Shown: positions 1 through 7,986, numbered from the stretch's first letter. The stretch: 64,000 nt of DNA from Salipiger aestuarii (GCF_003259905.1 NZ_QLMG01000001.1:1-64000); one strand, 5' to 3'. The notes: a model not told the origin generated them from the sequence alone. Translations and numbers: made by a program.

Positions 1-233
1 GCAGCGTCTTGCGCAGCGCCACGGCCACAGCCTCCTGCGCGGGCGTCAGTGTGGTTTGAAGCCGATGAGGCATGGCTGCGATCCTCGACTGTGTCGCGCT
101 TGCGCCATTTCCATACAGTCTGCTCAGTCGTCCCGTGGCGTTCCGCGAGAACCCAGGCTGGTTCATCGCTGGCCTGGATCGCCGCCCTGACCTTCGCCGT
201 CGTTGTTGCCTGGCTGTGAAGCTTGATCAGCAT
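1..233 (-). pseudogene. IS481-family transposase, N-terminal fragment with frameshift
   Basis: Reading leftward from an ATG at 231-233, the protein begins MLIKLHSQATTTAKVRAAI and continues through an AERHGTTEQTVWKWRKRD helix-turn-helix, the typical N-terminus of IS481-group DDE transposases. After the RSH residues near position 73 the usual continuation (PHRLQTTLTPAQEAVAVAL) is found in another frame, as if two bases of a codon were lost, so the gene is broken. The catalytic DDE region would lie left of the window. It belongs to the decayed mobile-element zone at 1-3320. A sequencing error could also explain the shift. Confidence 0.8.
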
Positions 234-296
234 GTCGCTCTCCCGTCCCGCGCCTCGGTCAAAACCCAGCGTGCCATGAAAAGCGCTGACCGACGA

Positions 297-311
297 GGGG
301 CTATGTGATCA
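297..311. repeat. Possible terminal end of the IS481-type element
   Basis: The sequence GGGGCTATGTGATCA lies about 65 bp upstream of the transposase start codon, where the left inverted repeat of an IS481-type element would be expected. Only one end is in the window, so neither the inverted repeat nor a target duplication can be confirmed. Confidence 0.3.
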
Positions 312-416
312 TCCGGGATGGAACAAGTAGATCGCTAACGCAGAATTTTATTTCGCCCAAGCGGGCGCGGCCACTGAATCCCGTGATTTCAGGCAATTAG
401 TGCCAAAAGGTGCGCT

Positions 417-692
417 TCCACAACCTCCAAGCAACCTCCAAGGGCTTGGAGGTTCTTTTCCCATATATTTCAATACCCTATGGGGAAACCTCCAAACCTC
501 CAAGGATTCCGCCCTCTCCCAGAAATGGACGGGGACACACACCCTTTGTATTCTTGTTCCCAAGGTGTGTGTGTCCCTTCGGGATTTTTCAACTTTCCAG
601 AAAGGTTGGAGGTTTGGAGGTTGAGGTATAAGGCATTGCTTTAAAGTGATATTTCACCTCCAAGCCTTTGGAGGTTGCTTGGAGGTTGTGGA
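417..692. repeat. Mirror-symmetric iteron array, candidate replication origin
   Basis: Ten exact copies of CCTCCAA (start positions 424, 435, 489, 497, 657) or its complement TTGGAGG (446, 606, 614, 668, 679) are placed symmetrically about position 554.5: each copy has a partner of opposite orientation at the mirrored position. Spacing is 11 bp in the outer triplets and 8 bp in the inner pairs. TCCACAA at 417-423 mirrors TTGTGGA at 686-692. The centre is a hairpin (532-577). The array starts about 12 bp after the stop codon of a primase-helicase gene, as in iteron origins of P4-like elements. Use as an origin is inferred. Confidence 0.75.
532..577. other. Hairpin at the centre of the iteron array
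   Basis: GGGACACACAC (532-542) pairs with GTGTGTGTCCC (567-577), and the pairing continues with few mismatches toward the centre (15 of 17 positions match). It sits exactly on the symmetry axis of the flanking repeats. It could be an extruded origin cruciform or, in RNA, a terminator-like stem for the converging helicase transcript. Confidence 0.6.
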
Positions 693-704
693 GGTCGGAA
701 CGTG

Positions 705-2168
705 TCACGCGGCCTTTACGCACCCGGCTCCGATCACATCCGCAGGAAACTGCCACCATGATCGATCTTTCAAAGACCCGACACGCCCCCGCTTATCTGT
801 GACTACCACTCTCGGATGCAGACGTTCGAACATCGCTATCACGTCCGAGTCTTCTGCATTACGCTTCTCACCGACTGAACAGATGTAGTCTTTGAATGCA
901 GTCTGGGGAACACGCAAACAGCCTTCGTCGCCCTTGTCACACTTACCGACTTCGAATGTTTCGAATGTCTCTTGCTGCCCGTCCACCATCAACGTGACTG
1001 CCCCATCCGCCAGCACATCGGCTAGACGCCGCATGGGCGCGCTCATGGAGTATTCAGCCCTTGCATCGCGCTCAACCGTCGCAGGGGCATCCCGCACATC
1101 ATTCCACGTGAACCCCGCTGACGCGGGGTCATAGCATTCAAGATAATCCAGCACCGCCGCCATCTTACCCCCATTGATCGCCGCATGTAGCTCTGTGAAA
1201 TACGCATCATCGCGCTGGTGGTCGGTGCTGGTCTCCAAGACGAAATACCGCCGCTCAGAGCCGTTGCCTGCGATCAAGAGCGGCACCTTGGCATTGCTGT
1301 CGATATAGAGCCGCAGGAAGGACGGCAGCGTTACCACTGACATGCCTTTCACTTCCGCCTGTATGGTGGTGGAGTCCACAAGCGCCTTTAGCTCCGACGC
1401 AACTTTAGGGTCTTTGCCAAAAACCGCCTCATTCACGACCGCCAAGATACACTTGCTCAGATGTTCCCCGGCAAACTGACCAACGACATGCACCTGTTTT
1501 TCAAGTTGTTTGAAATGTGGCGCGGCCAGCTTGGCAAGCAACTGCCCGAAACTGCCCTTACCTGTCCCACCTTCACCCCGGCAGATGATCGCCGTCCCCG
1601 GCTTCTCGCCGGGTCTTTGGACCATGTGAGCCATCCAGAGGATGAGCCATCGGTATTTTTTCCTGTCGCGCTTGCAGATGACCTTGAGAATGAAACGGCG
1701 CAGTGTCCGCCAGCTTCCCGGTTTGGATTGAAGTTTGCGGCCTTGGTATAGGTTGAAGTAGTTCTCAGGGCATTCCAACGGCGGCGGGATGAGGCCCATG
1801 CCGCTCTTGCGTTTAGCTGTTTCCAAGAAAAGCTGCGCCGGGTTCACCATCTCATCCCCGATTTTGATCTGCCGATCTAGGTGAAGGTCAAGAAAGTCAT
1901 ACTTCCCGTAGATCACCACTGTGGACATCAACTCAGAGTGAAAAGACCCAAGATCGGGCTTGCGCACGATCTTGAATTTCCCGTCCAGATCAATGGGCGC
2001 AAAACGTCTGCCCATGGTTGCCATCATTTCAGCCGATGTATCGCCCAACGGGTCTGCCGGGTCCATGGAAGGATACCCCAAGTCTTCGTTGCCCATGGCC
2101 TCAATGACTTCCTCCATTTCGGCCTCACGCTGACGCGTGCCCCACTCCTTTCGTTGGGCATTCAACAT
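705..2168 (-). CDS. Primase-helicase C-terminal helicase part (DUF5906/D5-like)
   Basis: This 487-residue protein has a superfamily 3/D5-like helicase core: Walker A GEGGTGKGS at residues 198-206, an acidic strand ILAVVNEAVF near 241-250, and an NGSERRYFVL segment further on, as in replication helicases of phages, P4-like satellites and integrated plasmids. The reading frame continues upstream past one TAA (2184-2186) into a zinc-finger segment, so this is probably the C-terminal half of a longer primase-helicase broken by a nonsense codon. It would unwind DNA at the repeat array just downstream. ATG 2166-2168 is the first start after the stop codon and has no clear Shine-Dalgarno sequence. 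Confidence 0.7.
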   Translation of the reverse strand: MLNAQRKEWGTRQREAEMEEVIEAMGNEDLGYPSMDPADPLGDTSAEMMATMGRRFAPIDLDGKFKIVRKPDLGSFHSELMSTVVIYGKYDFLDLHLDRQIKIGDEMVNPAQLFLETAKRKSGMGLIPPPLECPENYFNLYQGRKLQSKPGSWRTLRRFILKVICKRDRKKYRWLILWMAHMVQRPGEKPGTAIICRGEGGTGKGSFGQLLAKLAAPHFKQLEKQVHVVGQFAGEHLSKCILAVVNEAVFGKDPKVASELKALVDSTTIQAEVKGMSVVTLPSFLRLYIDSNAKVPLLIAGNGSERRYFVLETSTDHQRDDAYFTELHAAINGGKMAAVLDYLECYDPASAGFTWNDVRDAPATVERDARAEYSMSAPMRRLADVLADGAVTLMVDGQQETFETFEVGKCDKGDEGCLRVPQTAFKDYICSVGEKRNAEDSDVIAMFERLHPRVVVTDKRGRVGSLKDRSWWQFPADVIGAGCVKAA

Positions 2169-2183
2169 CTCAGAACCGGCTTT

Positions 2184-2657
2184 TTAAAGCGCTCTGAGTT
2201 CATTGCCATCAAAACGGCCCAGACCCTTTACCAGTTCCTTGAGCTTTTCCGACGCTGGACCTTTCCCGCCGCCCGATTCTACGCCCGCGTAGAGCGCTGC
2301 AATGCGGTCCTTGCCCGCGTCAGCGGGCAGTGCCTTGAAGGCTTGTTCCACCTTCTTGGCCGTGGTCAGGCGGTCAATGGGGATGGGCACGCCGTAGTCA
2401 AACTTGTCGAAGTGAAATTCTTCCTCGTCCACGATGGGGTAGAGGTCGGAGTCGCAAAGTAGGTCGGACAAGGTGTCGTATTCGTCGGGCAACACGGCGA
2501 CGCCCGCCTTTTCGTTTTCGTCCCACAGTCGAATATGATCCCACGTTGTCAGGTGTCGGCAGTGGTCATGCAGACACGTGATGACAAAATCGTCTTCGTT
2601 CTGGCACACCCACGTTCCCGTATCATTCAGATCACACCCGTGCGCTTGCGCTGGACC
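2184..2657 (-). pseudogene. Primase-helicase N-terminal remnant
   Basis: This frame is open from 2657 down to a TAA at 2184-2186 and is in the same frame as the helicase ORF that follows. It encodes a zinc-finger-like segment (CLHDHCRH) followed by a linker typical of the region between primase and helicase domains. There is no credible start: GTG at 2607-2609 is the first candidate and falls inside the conserved segment. Upstream the frame runs into the truncated integrase gene, so the primase domain was probably lost in a deletion. Confidence 0.6.
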
Positions 2658-2923
2658 TTAGCGGCGGCGGGGTCCACGCCATCGGCCCTTCGTCCGCGTT
2701 CAATCTGCGCCAGCTTCCGCGCCTGAGTCAGCGTAACACCGGGATACGCGCCAAGCCCCAGCCGCTTTTCAACACCGCCCACCTTGTAGCGGTAGACCCA
2801 TGATTGCGATGTGGGGCTGTTGACCAGTAGCATCAGCCCCGCGCCGTCCGACAAACTTCGCTTCTTGGTGAAGCCCTTTACCGCTGCGTCAATGTCGGTC
2901 TGGCGTAACACGTGCTGCTTCAA
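2627..2923 (-). pseudogene. Tyrosine integrase, arm-binding domain only (truncated)
   Basis: The 98 residues match the N-terminal DUF4102 arm-type DNA-binding domain of P4-type tyrosine recombinases (DGAGLMLLV, WVYRYKVGGVEKRLGLGAYP, LTQARKLA). Such integrases are about 400 residues long. Here the protein stops right after the arm domain, and the core-binding and catalytic R-H-R-Y domains are missing. The downstream sequence is the primase remnant in another frame, which points to an internal deletion. Its position next to unrelated chromosomal DNA suggests this side is the element's attachment end. Confidence 0.75.
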
Positions 2924-2943
2924 TGGTTCGTCTCCCTAGGCAA

Positions 2944-3057
2944 CGTTATACGCTTTTCCGGCGATTCAGGTGTTCGATTCCCTAACGCTCCGTTCGGCCC
3001 ATCATCTTGCAAACTCTCGATGGGCGCAGGGGTGCCGCAAAATCGTTATACGCTTTT
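2944..3057 (+). repeat. 14-bp direct repeats next to the integrase start
   Basis: CGTTATACGCTTTT occurs at 2944-2957 and again at 3044-3057, exactly 100 bp apart. A second pair, CTACATATTG, occurs at 3066-3075 and 3126-3135, 60 bp apart. They lie just upstream of the integrase fragment, where arm-type integrase sites and the attachment core would be expected. No tRNA gene can be folded here, so the role is open. Confidence 0.45.
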
Positions 3058-3321
3058 TTATACACCTACATATTGATTCGTGGAGTCCAAGAGCTCGAAA
3101 AATCCAATGATTTCAAATATAACATCTACATATTGTGGTTTCGGATTCCCCTACGGGCTGCCATTTTTCCGATATATTCACGACGTTACGCTCCGAGCCC
3201 GCGCAGTGCTTGTCGAAAAAAGACCACGGGTCTGCTGTGCGCTGCGATCTGCCCGGGCCTTCTGCGGCGTGGGGTCTGCCCGCCCCGTGGCCGCGGCCCC
3301 GAAAGGGGGGCAGTAAATATC
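3058..3321. other. AT-richer junction without genes
   Basis: This stretch joins the element remnant to the ribosomal operon. It is AT-rich up to about 3190 and then returns to chromosomal composition. Short frames are present, but none has a ribosome-binding site or recognisable protein. Confidence 0.5.
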
Positions 3322-3350
3322 TTGCCAATACGCGCCAACCCGCCTATAGA
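3322..3350 (+). promoter_or_regulatory. Candidate sigma-70 promoter for the ribosomal operon
   Basis: TTGCCA (3322-3327) and CTATAG (3344-3349) are separated by 16 bp, about 87 bp before the rpmC start codon. This would let the L29-L30 block be transcribed independently of any upstream ribosomal genes. Prediction from sequence only. Confidence 0.4.
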
Positions 3351-3436
3351 GCGCCTTCATCCACCTCCACCGGGAATCAGGGTGACCCGCGCAAGCGACG
3401 GGGCTCTCCGGTGATGTTGCAACAAAGGAGCGCCTT

Positions 3437-3643
3437 ATGGACGCCAAAGAGCTTAGCTCGAAGACCCCGGATCAGCTCCGGGACGAGCTTGTGGCCCTGA
3501 AGAAGGAGGCCTTCAACCTCCGCTTCCAGAAAGCCACCGGACAGATTGAAAACTCTGCACGCATCCGTCAGGTGCGTCGCGATGTTGCGCGCGTGAACAC
3601 CGTGCTGAACCAGAAAGCCGCTGCCGCGGCTTCGGCGGAATAA
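3437..3643 (+). CDS. rpmC: 50S ribosomal protein L29
   Basis: A 68-residue protein with the L29 helical-hairpin pattern ([20 protein letters not shown], then [17 protein letters not shown]). L29 sits near the exit of the large-subunit peptide tunnel. The ATG follows a good AAAGGAG at 3424-3430. It is the first gene of the ribosomal operon in this window. L16 (rplP), its usual upstream neighbour, is not directly in front: the mobile-element remnant is. Confidence 0.95.
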   Translation: MDAKELSSKTPDQLRDELVALKKEAFNLRFQKATGQIENSARIRQVRRDVARVNTVLNQKAAAAASAE

Positions 3644-3653
3644 GGACAGACCC

Positions 3654-3980
3654 ATGCCCAAGCGTATCCTGCAAGGCACCGTGACCTCCACCGCCAACGC
3701 CCAGACCGTGACGGTTCAGGTGGTTCGCCGCTTCAAGCACCCCGTGCTGCAGAAGACCATCAAGAAATCCAAGAAATACCGCGCCCATGACGAGGCCGGT
3801 TCGTTCCAGGTAGGCCAGCAGGTGTCGATCCGTGAATGCGCCCCCAAGTCCAAGACCAAGCGCTGGGAAGTGATGACCGCGGAGATGCTCGACGCGCATA
3901 ACGCCGCGCGTGCCGAAAACGCGACTCTCCAGCAAAAGCTGGACGAAGAGCGCCACGCACAGAAGGAAGCCGCTCACTAA
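3654..3980 (+). CDS. rpsQ: 30S ribosomal protein S17, with long C-terminal tail
   Basis: The first ~76 residues are S17 ([36 protein letters not shown]), an OB-fold protein that binds 16S rRNA early in small-subunit assembly. It continues for about 32 more residues rich in Ala, Glu, Lys and Gln, probably one amphipathic helix. Related Rhodobacterales S17 proteins, as I know them, end near residue 76-80. The stop codon is followed by a 90-bp gap before rplN. Confidence 0.95.
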   Translation: MPKRILQGTVTSTANAQTVTVQVVRRFKHPVLQKTIKKSKKYRAHDEAGSFQVGQQVSIRECAPKSKTKRWEVMTAEMLDAHNAARAENATLQQKLDEERHAQKEAAH

Positions 3981-4069
3981 GAGCGCAGGTGGGCAGGGTG
4001 CAAAGCCCTGCCCGCAAGACTTTAGCGAAACCCCAGGGGATTCATCCCTGAAGGTCGGGAGAAACTGAC

Positions 4070-4438
4070 ATGATCCAGATGCAGACCAATCTGGATGTCG
4101 CTGACAATTCCGGAGCCCGGAAGGTTCAGTGCATCAAGGTCCTCGGCGGCTCGCATCGCCGCTATGCATCGGTCGGCGATATCATCGTCGTCTCGGTGAA
4201 AGAGGCCATTCCGCGCGGCCGCGTAAAGAAAGGTGACGTCCGCAAGGCCGTCGTCGTGCGCACCGCCAAGGAAGTTCGTCGTGATGACGGCACCGCGATC
4301 CGCTTTGATCGCAACGCCGCGGTCATTCTCAACAACTCGAACGAGCCCGTCGGCACCCGTATCTTCGGGCCGGTGGTTCGCGAGCTGCGTGCGAAGAACT
4401 TCATGAAGATCATCTCGCTGGCTCCGGAGGTGCTCTGA
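4070..4438 (+). CDS. rplN: 50S ribosomal protein L14
   Basis: A standard-length L14 (122 residues) beginning [22 protein letters not shown] and containing [15 protein letters not shown] and FGPVVRELR. It contacts 23S rRNA at the subunit interface. The last base of its TGA is the first base of the rplX ATG (TGATG), so the two are translationally coupled. Confidence 0.97.
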   Translation: MIQMQTNLDVADNSGARKVQCIKVLGGSHRRYASVGDIIVVSVKEAIPRGRVKKGDVRKAVVVRTAKEVRRDDGTAIRFDRNAAVILNNSNEPVGTRIFGPVVRELRAKNFMKIISLAPEVL

Positions 4439-4749
4439 TGGCTGCGAAACTTCGCAAAGGTGACAAGGTCGTCGTCCTGTCCGGCAAGGACAAGGGCCAG
4501 ACCGGCACCATCGAAAGCCTGTCCCCGAAGGCCGGCAAGGCCGTCGTCGGTGGCGTGAACATGGCGATCCGGCACACCCGCCAGAGCCAGACCTCGCAGG
4601 GTGGACGCCTTCCGGTGGCCAAGCCCATCGACCTGTCGAACCTGGCACTGGTCGATGCAAACGGCAAAGCGACCCGAGTCGGCTTCCGTATGGAAGGTGA
4701 CAAGAAGGTCCGTTTCGCCAAGACCACGGGAGACGTGATCGATGCTTGA
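4438..4749 (+). CDS. rplX: 50S ribosomal protein L24
   Basis: 103 residues with the KOW motif of L24 ([20 protein letters not shown]) and the conserved [14 protein letters not shown] segment. L24 is an early assembly protein of the large subunit. Its 3' end overlaps rplE by 8 nt. Confidence 0.97.
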   Translation: MAAKLRKGDKVVVLSGKDKGQTGTIESLSPKAGKAVVGGVNMAIRHTRQSQTSQGGRLPVAKPIDLSNLALVDANGKATRVGFRMEGDKKVRFAKTTGDVIDA

Positions 4750-5302
4750 TACCGCGACCTATACACCGCGTCTCAAGACGCTGTTCCGCGAGACCGCCAA
4801 GCCCGCTCTTAAGGAAGAGTTCGGCTACAAGAACGACATGCAGATTCCGCGTCTGGACAAGATCGTCCTGAACATCGGTTGCGGGGCCGAGGCGGTTCGT
4901 GATTCCAAGAAGGCGAAATCGGCTCAGGAAGATCTGACCAAGATTGCCGGCCAGCTGGCGCTTACCACCAAGGCAAAGAAGTCGATCGCCGGCTTCCGCG
5001 TCCGTGAAGAGATGCCGCTGGGCGCCAAGGTGACCCTGCGCGGTGACCGGATGTACGACTTTCTGGACCGTCTGATCGGTATCGCGATGCCCCGCATCCG
5101 CGATTTTCGTGGCGTCAAGCCGTCGTTCGATGGTCGCGGCAACTTTGCCATGGGCATCAAGGAGCACATCGTGTTCCCCGAGATCGAGTTCGACAAGGTC
5201 GACGAGGTCTGGGGCATGGACATCATCATCACCACCACCGCCGCAACCGACGCGGAAGCCAAGGCGCTGTTGAAGCATTTCAACATGCCCTTCAACGCCT
5301 GA
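4742..5302 (+). CDS. rplE: 50S ribosomal protein L5
   Basis: 186 residues, the usual L5 length, with [14 protein letters not shown], the [18 protein letters not shown] loop and [15 protein letters not shown]5 binds 5S rRNA and contacts the P-site tRNA. The start lies inside the rplX gene. Confidence 0.97.
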   Translation: MLDTATYTPRLKTLFRETAKPALKEEFGYKNDMQIPRLDKIVLNIGCGAEAVRDSKKAKSAQEDLTKIAGQLALTTKAKKSIAGFRVREEMPLGAKVTLRGDRMYDFLDRLIGIAMPRIRDFRGVKPSFDGRGNFAMGIKEHIVFPEIEFDKVDEVWGMDIIITTTAATDAEAKALLKHFNMPFNA

Positions 5303-5316
5303 GGAGCGAGAGACAC

Positions 5317-5622
5317 ATGGCCAAGAAATCCATGATCGAACGCGAGAAGAAGCGCCAGGCGCTGGTGGAAAAGTATGCCGCCAAGCGTGCCGCTCTCAAA
5401 GTGATCGCGACCGACGAAACCAAAACCATGGAAGAGCGTTTTAAGGCGCGCCTCGCACTTGCGAAGCTGCCGCGCAATTCCTCGGCAACCCGCCTGCACA
5501 ATCGCTGCCAGTTGACTGGCCGTCCGCACGCCTATTACCGCAAGCTCAAGGTCTCCCGGATCATGCTGCGCGAACTGGGCTCGAACGGTCAGCTTCCCGG
5601 CGTCGTGAAATCCAGCTGGTAA
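5317..5622 (+). CDS. rpsN: 30S ribosomal protein S14, zinc-free type
   Basis: 101 residues, the long S14 form without the four zinc-binding cysteines, with [20 protein letters not shown] near the C-terminus. It packs against S3 and S10 in the 30S head. It starts 14 bp after rplE with GAGGAGCGAGAG in front. Confidence 0.96.
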   Translation: MAKKSMIEREKKRQALVEKYAAKRAALKVIATDETKTMEERFKARLALAKLPRNSSATRLHNRCQLTGRPHAYYRKLKVSRIMLRELGSNGQLPGVVKSSW

Positions 5623-5635
5623 GGAGGGTACTTAG

Positions 5636-6028
5636 ATGAACGATCCTATCGGCGATATGCTCACCCGTATCCGCAACTCCCAGATGCGCGGCAAGTCGGT
5701 CGTTTCGACCCCCGCATCCAAGCTGCGTGGTTGGGTTCTCGATGTGCTGGCGGACGAAGGCTACATCCGTGGCTACGAATCCGGCACCGACTCGAACGGT
5801 CACCCGACCCTCGAGATCAGCCTCAAGTATTTCGATGGCACCCCCGTCATTCGCGAACTGGCTCGGGTGTCCACCCCCGGTCGTCGCGTCTACATGGGCG
5901 TCAAGGATATCCCCACCGTCCGTCAGGGCCTGGGTGTGTCGATTGTCAGCACGCCCAAGGGCGTGATGTCGGATGCAAACGCCCGCGCCGCCAATGTCGG
6001 CGGCGAGGTGCTCTGCACGGTCTTCTAA
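5636..6028 (+). CDS. rpsH: 30S ribosomal protein S8
   Basis: 130 residues. The N-terminus [17 protein letters not shown] and the C-terminal [17 protein letters not shown] are typical of S8, a primary 16S rRNA binder and, in E. coli, the translational repressor of the spc operon. The ribosome-binding site is AAGGAGG directly upstream. Confidence 0.97.
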   Translation: MNDPIGDMLTRIRNSQMRGKSVVSTPASKLRGWVLDVLADEGYIRGYESGTDSNGHPTLEISLKYFDGTPVIRELARVSTPGRRVYMGVKDIPTVRQGLGVSIVSTPKGVMSDANARAANVGGEVLCTVF

Positions 6029-6038
6029 GGAGGGACGC

Positions 6039-6572
6039 ATGTCTCGTATTGGGAAAAAGCCGGTCGAGCTGCCCTCGGGTGTTTCCGCATCCGTCAGCGG
6101 CCAGACCGTCGAAGTGAAGGGGCCGAAAGGCACCCAGACCTTCAACGCAACCGACGATGTGACCATCGTGGTCGAGGACAATACCATCACCGTGACGCCG
6201 CGCGGCAATTCCAAGCGCGCCCGTCAGCAGTGGGGCATGTCCCGTACCGTGGTCGCCAACATGGTGCACGGCGTTCAGAACAGCTTCAAGAAAGAGCTTG
6301 AGATCCACGGCGTTGGTTATCGCGCCGCGATCCAGGGCTCGACCCTGAAGCTGAACCTGGGCTACAGCCATGACGTGAACTTCGATATTCCGCAGGGCAT
6401 CTCGGTCACCGCGCCGAAACCCACGGAAATCATCGTCGAAGGTCACGACGCGCAGCAGGTTGGCCAGGTCGCCGCGAATATTCGCGACTGGCGCCGTCCG
6501 GAGCCCTACAAGGGGAAGGGCATTCGCTATAAGGGCGAATACATCTTCGCCAAAGAAGGCAAGAAGAAGTAA
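6039..6572 (+). CDS. rplF: 50S ribosomal protein L6
   Basis: 177 residues with two L6 repeats; conserved elements are [25 protein letters not shown] and the C-terminal [16 protein letters not shown]. It binds near the GTPase centre. ATG 6039 is chosen because AAGGAGG precedes it and the product then matches normal L6; an upstream ATG in frame at 5973 lies inside rpsH. Confidence 0.97.
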   Translation: MSRIGKKPVELPSGVSASVSGQTVEVKGPKGTQTFNATDDVTIVVEDNTITVTPRGNSKRARQQWGMSRTVVANMVHGVQNSFKKELEIHGVGYRAAIQGSTLKLNLGYSHDVNFDIPQGISVTAPKPTEIIVEGHDAQQVGQVAANIRDWRRPEPYKGKGIRYKGEYIFAKEGKKK

Positions 6573-6583
6573 GGACGCAGAAA

Positions 6584-6943
6584 ATGGCACTCAGCAAACG
6601 GGAACTGTTCCTCAAGCGCCGCCTGCGCGTCCGGAACAAGCTTCGCAAGGTGAACGCCGGCCGCGCGCGGCTGTCGGTCCACCGCAGCAACAAGAACATC
6701 AGCGTTCAGCTGATCGACGATGTGAACGGCGTGACGCTCGCAGCCGCCTCCTCGATGGAGAAGGATCTGGGCGTGATCGGCAAGGGCAACGTGGAGGCCG
6801 CCACCAAGGTGGGCGCCGCGCTGGCCGAGCGCGCGAAGGCTGCTGGCATCGAAGAGGCGTATTTCGACCGTGGCGGCTTTCTCTTTCACGGTCGCGTCAA
6901 GGCTCTTGCCGAGGCGGTCCGCGAAGGCGGCCTGAAGATCTGA
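6584..6943 (+). CDS. rplR: 50S ribosomal protein L18
   Basis: 119 residues; [19 protein letters not shown] and the C-terminal [19 protein letters not shown] are L18 signatures. It binds 5S rRNA together with L5. It is followed by an unusually long 189-bp gap with two hairpins before rpsE. Confidence 0.97.
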   Translation: MALSKRELFLKRRLRVRNKLRKVNAGRARLSVHRSNKNISVQLIDDVNGVTLAAASSMEKDLGVIGKGNVEAATKVGAALAERAKAAGIEEAYFDRGGFLFHGRVKALAEAVREGGLKI

Positions 6944-6950
6944 TCCTGCT

Positions 6951-7009
6951 GGCGCGGTCTCGGGCCGCGCCACGGATCCCCCGCGGGGCGGTGTTGACCG
7001 CCCCGCTTT
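6951..7009 (+). terminator. Tandem hairpins between rplR and rpsE (attenuator-like)
   Basis: The first stem is GGCGCGG (6951-6957) with CCGCGCC (6965-6971). The second is a perfect 10-bp stem, GCGGGGCGGT (6983-6992) with ACCGCCCCGC (6997-7006), followed by TTTCCT. The second could end or pause transcription inside the operon, or protect a processed 3' end. The short T run makes full termination uncertain. Confidence 0.5.
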
Positions 7010-7132
7010 CCTGTAGGTGGCCGCGGTGCTGCCTCGATGATCCGGGAGACGCGATCGCGCCTCACCTGGATTGACCAACCGGCGCGAAGCGGACCCGTCC
7101 GGGCCGTGCCGACCCTGAAAAAGGAATGCCTC

Positions 7133-7711
7133 ATGGCAGAACGTGACAATCGCCGTGGCAACCGCCGCGACCGTGACGAAACTCCGGAATTCGCGGATCG
7201 CCTTGTCGCGATCAACCGCGTGTCCAAGACCGTGAAGGGCGGCAAGCGCTTCGGCTTTGCAGCTCTCGTGGTGGTGGGCGATCAGAAGGGCCGCGTCGGC
7301 TTTGGCAAGGGCAAGGCGAAAGAGGTCCCCGAGGCCATCCGCAAGGCCACCGAGCAAGCCAAGCGCAAGATGATCCGCGTGCCGCTGCGCGAAGGCCGTA
7401 CGCTGCACCATGACATCGAAGGCCGCCACGGCGCTGGCCGTGTCGTGATGCGCACCGCTCCGCAGGGTACCGGGATCATCGCCGGTGGTCCGATGCGTGC
7501 TGTGTTCGAAATGCTGGGCGTGCACGACGTGGTCGCCAAGTCGATCGGGTCGCAGAACCCCTACAACATGATCCGCGCCACGCTTGATGCGCTTACGAAG
7601 AACCAGTCGCCCCGCAACGTCGCCCAGCGCCGTGGCAAGAAGGTCGCCGACATTCTTCCCAAGCGTGACGAAGCGCCGGCCGAGTCCATCCAAGTCGCCG
7701 AGGAGGCCTGA
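7133..7711 (+). CDS. rpsE: 30S ribosomal protein S5
   Basis: 192 residues; S5 features are [36 protein letters not shown] and the C-terminal [18 protein letters not shown]5 is needed for decoding accuracy. ATG 7133 is chosen (AAAAAGGAATGCCTC in front); an in-frame start further upstream would add a non-conserved tail running through the hairpin region. Confidence 0.97.
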   Translation: MAERDNRRGNRRDRDETPEFADRLVAINRVSKTVKGGKRFGFAALVVVGDQKGRVGFGKGKAKEVPEAIRKATEQAKRKMIRVPLREGRTLHHDIEGRHGAGRVVMRTAPQGTGIIAGGPMRAVFEMLGVHDVVAKSIGSQNPYNMIRATLDALTKNQSPRNVAQRRGKKVADILPKRDEAPAESIQVAEEA

Positions 7712-7716
7712 GATCC

Positions 7717-7905
7717 ATGGCTAAAACCATCGTTGTCAAGCAGATCGGCTCGCCGATCCGTCGCCCCGAAGTGCAGCGCAAGACGCTGATCGGCCTTGGG
7801 CTGAACAAGATGCACAAGACCCGCGAACTGGAAGATACGCCCGCCGTGCGTGGCATGGTTTCCAAGATCCCGCACCTGGTTGAGATCATCGAAGAGCGCG
7901 GCTGA
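7717..7905 (+). CDS. rpmD: 50S ribosomal protein L30
   Basis: 62 residues matching bacterial L30 ([40 protein letters not shown]). It is the last ribosomal gene of the block; a strong terminator follows. L15 (rplO) and secY, which commonly come next in an spc operon, do not appear downstream in this window. Confidence 0.96.
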   Translation: MAKTIVVKQIGSPIRRPEVQRKTLIGLGLNKMHKTRELEDTPAVRGMVSKIPHLVEIIEERG

Positions 7906-7930
7906 GTCGACGTCGCGATTTGAAACAGAA

Positions 7931-7961
7931 AGGCCCCGAAGCATCGCTTCGGGGCCTTTTT
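7931..7961 (+). terminator. Rho-independent terminator of the ribosomal operon
   Basis: A perfect stem GGCCCCGAAG (7932-7941) / CTTCGGGGCC (7947-7956) with a 5-nt loop and five T residues. It separates rpmD from the convergent ATPase gene. Confidence 0.9.
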
Positions 7962-7986
7962 CTTCGCGCGCATTGCGGGGCAGGCA

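Noticed and set aside
417-692. CRISPR array
   Set aside because: The repeats are only 7 bp, occur in both orientations, and are not separated by spacers of even length.
2965-3003. tRNA-like 3' end (TTCGATTCC) next to the integrase
   Set aside because: The bases on both sides of the TTCGATT loop do not pair as a T stem, and no acceptor, anticodon arm or CCA end can be found, so it is not a tRNA or a tRNA fragment that can be supported.
4022-5278. Long open frame on the minus strand across rplN-rplE
   Set aside because: It is the mirror of conserved ribosomal genes in GC-rich DNA and shows no protein family features.
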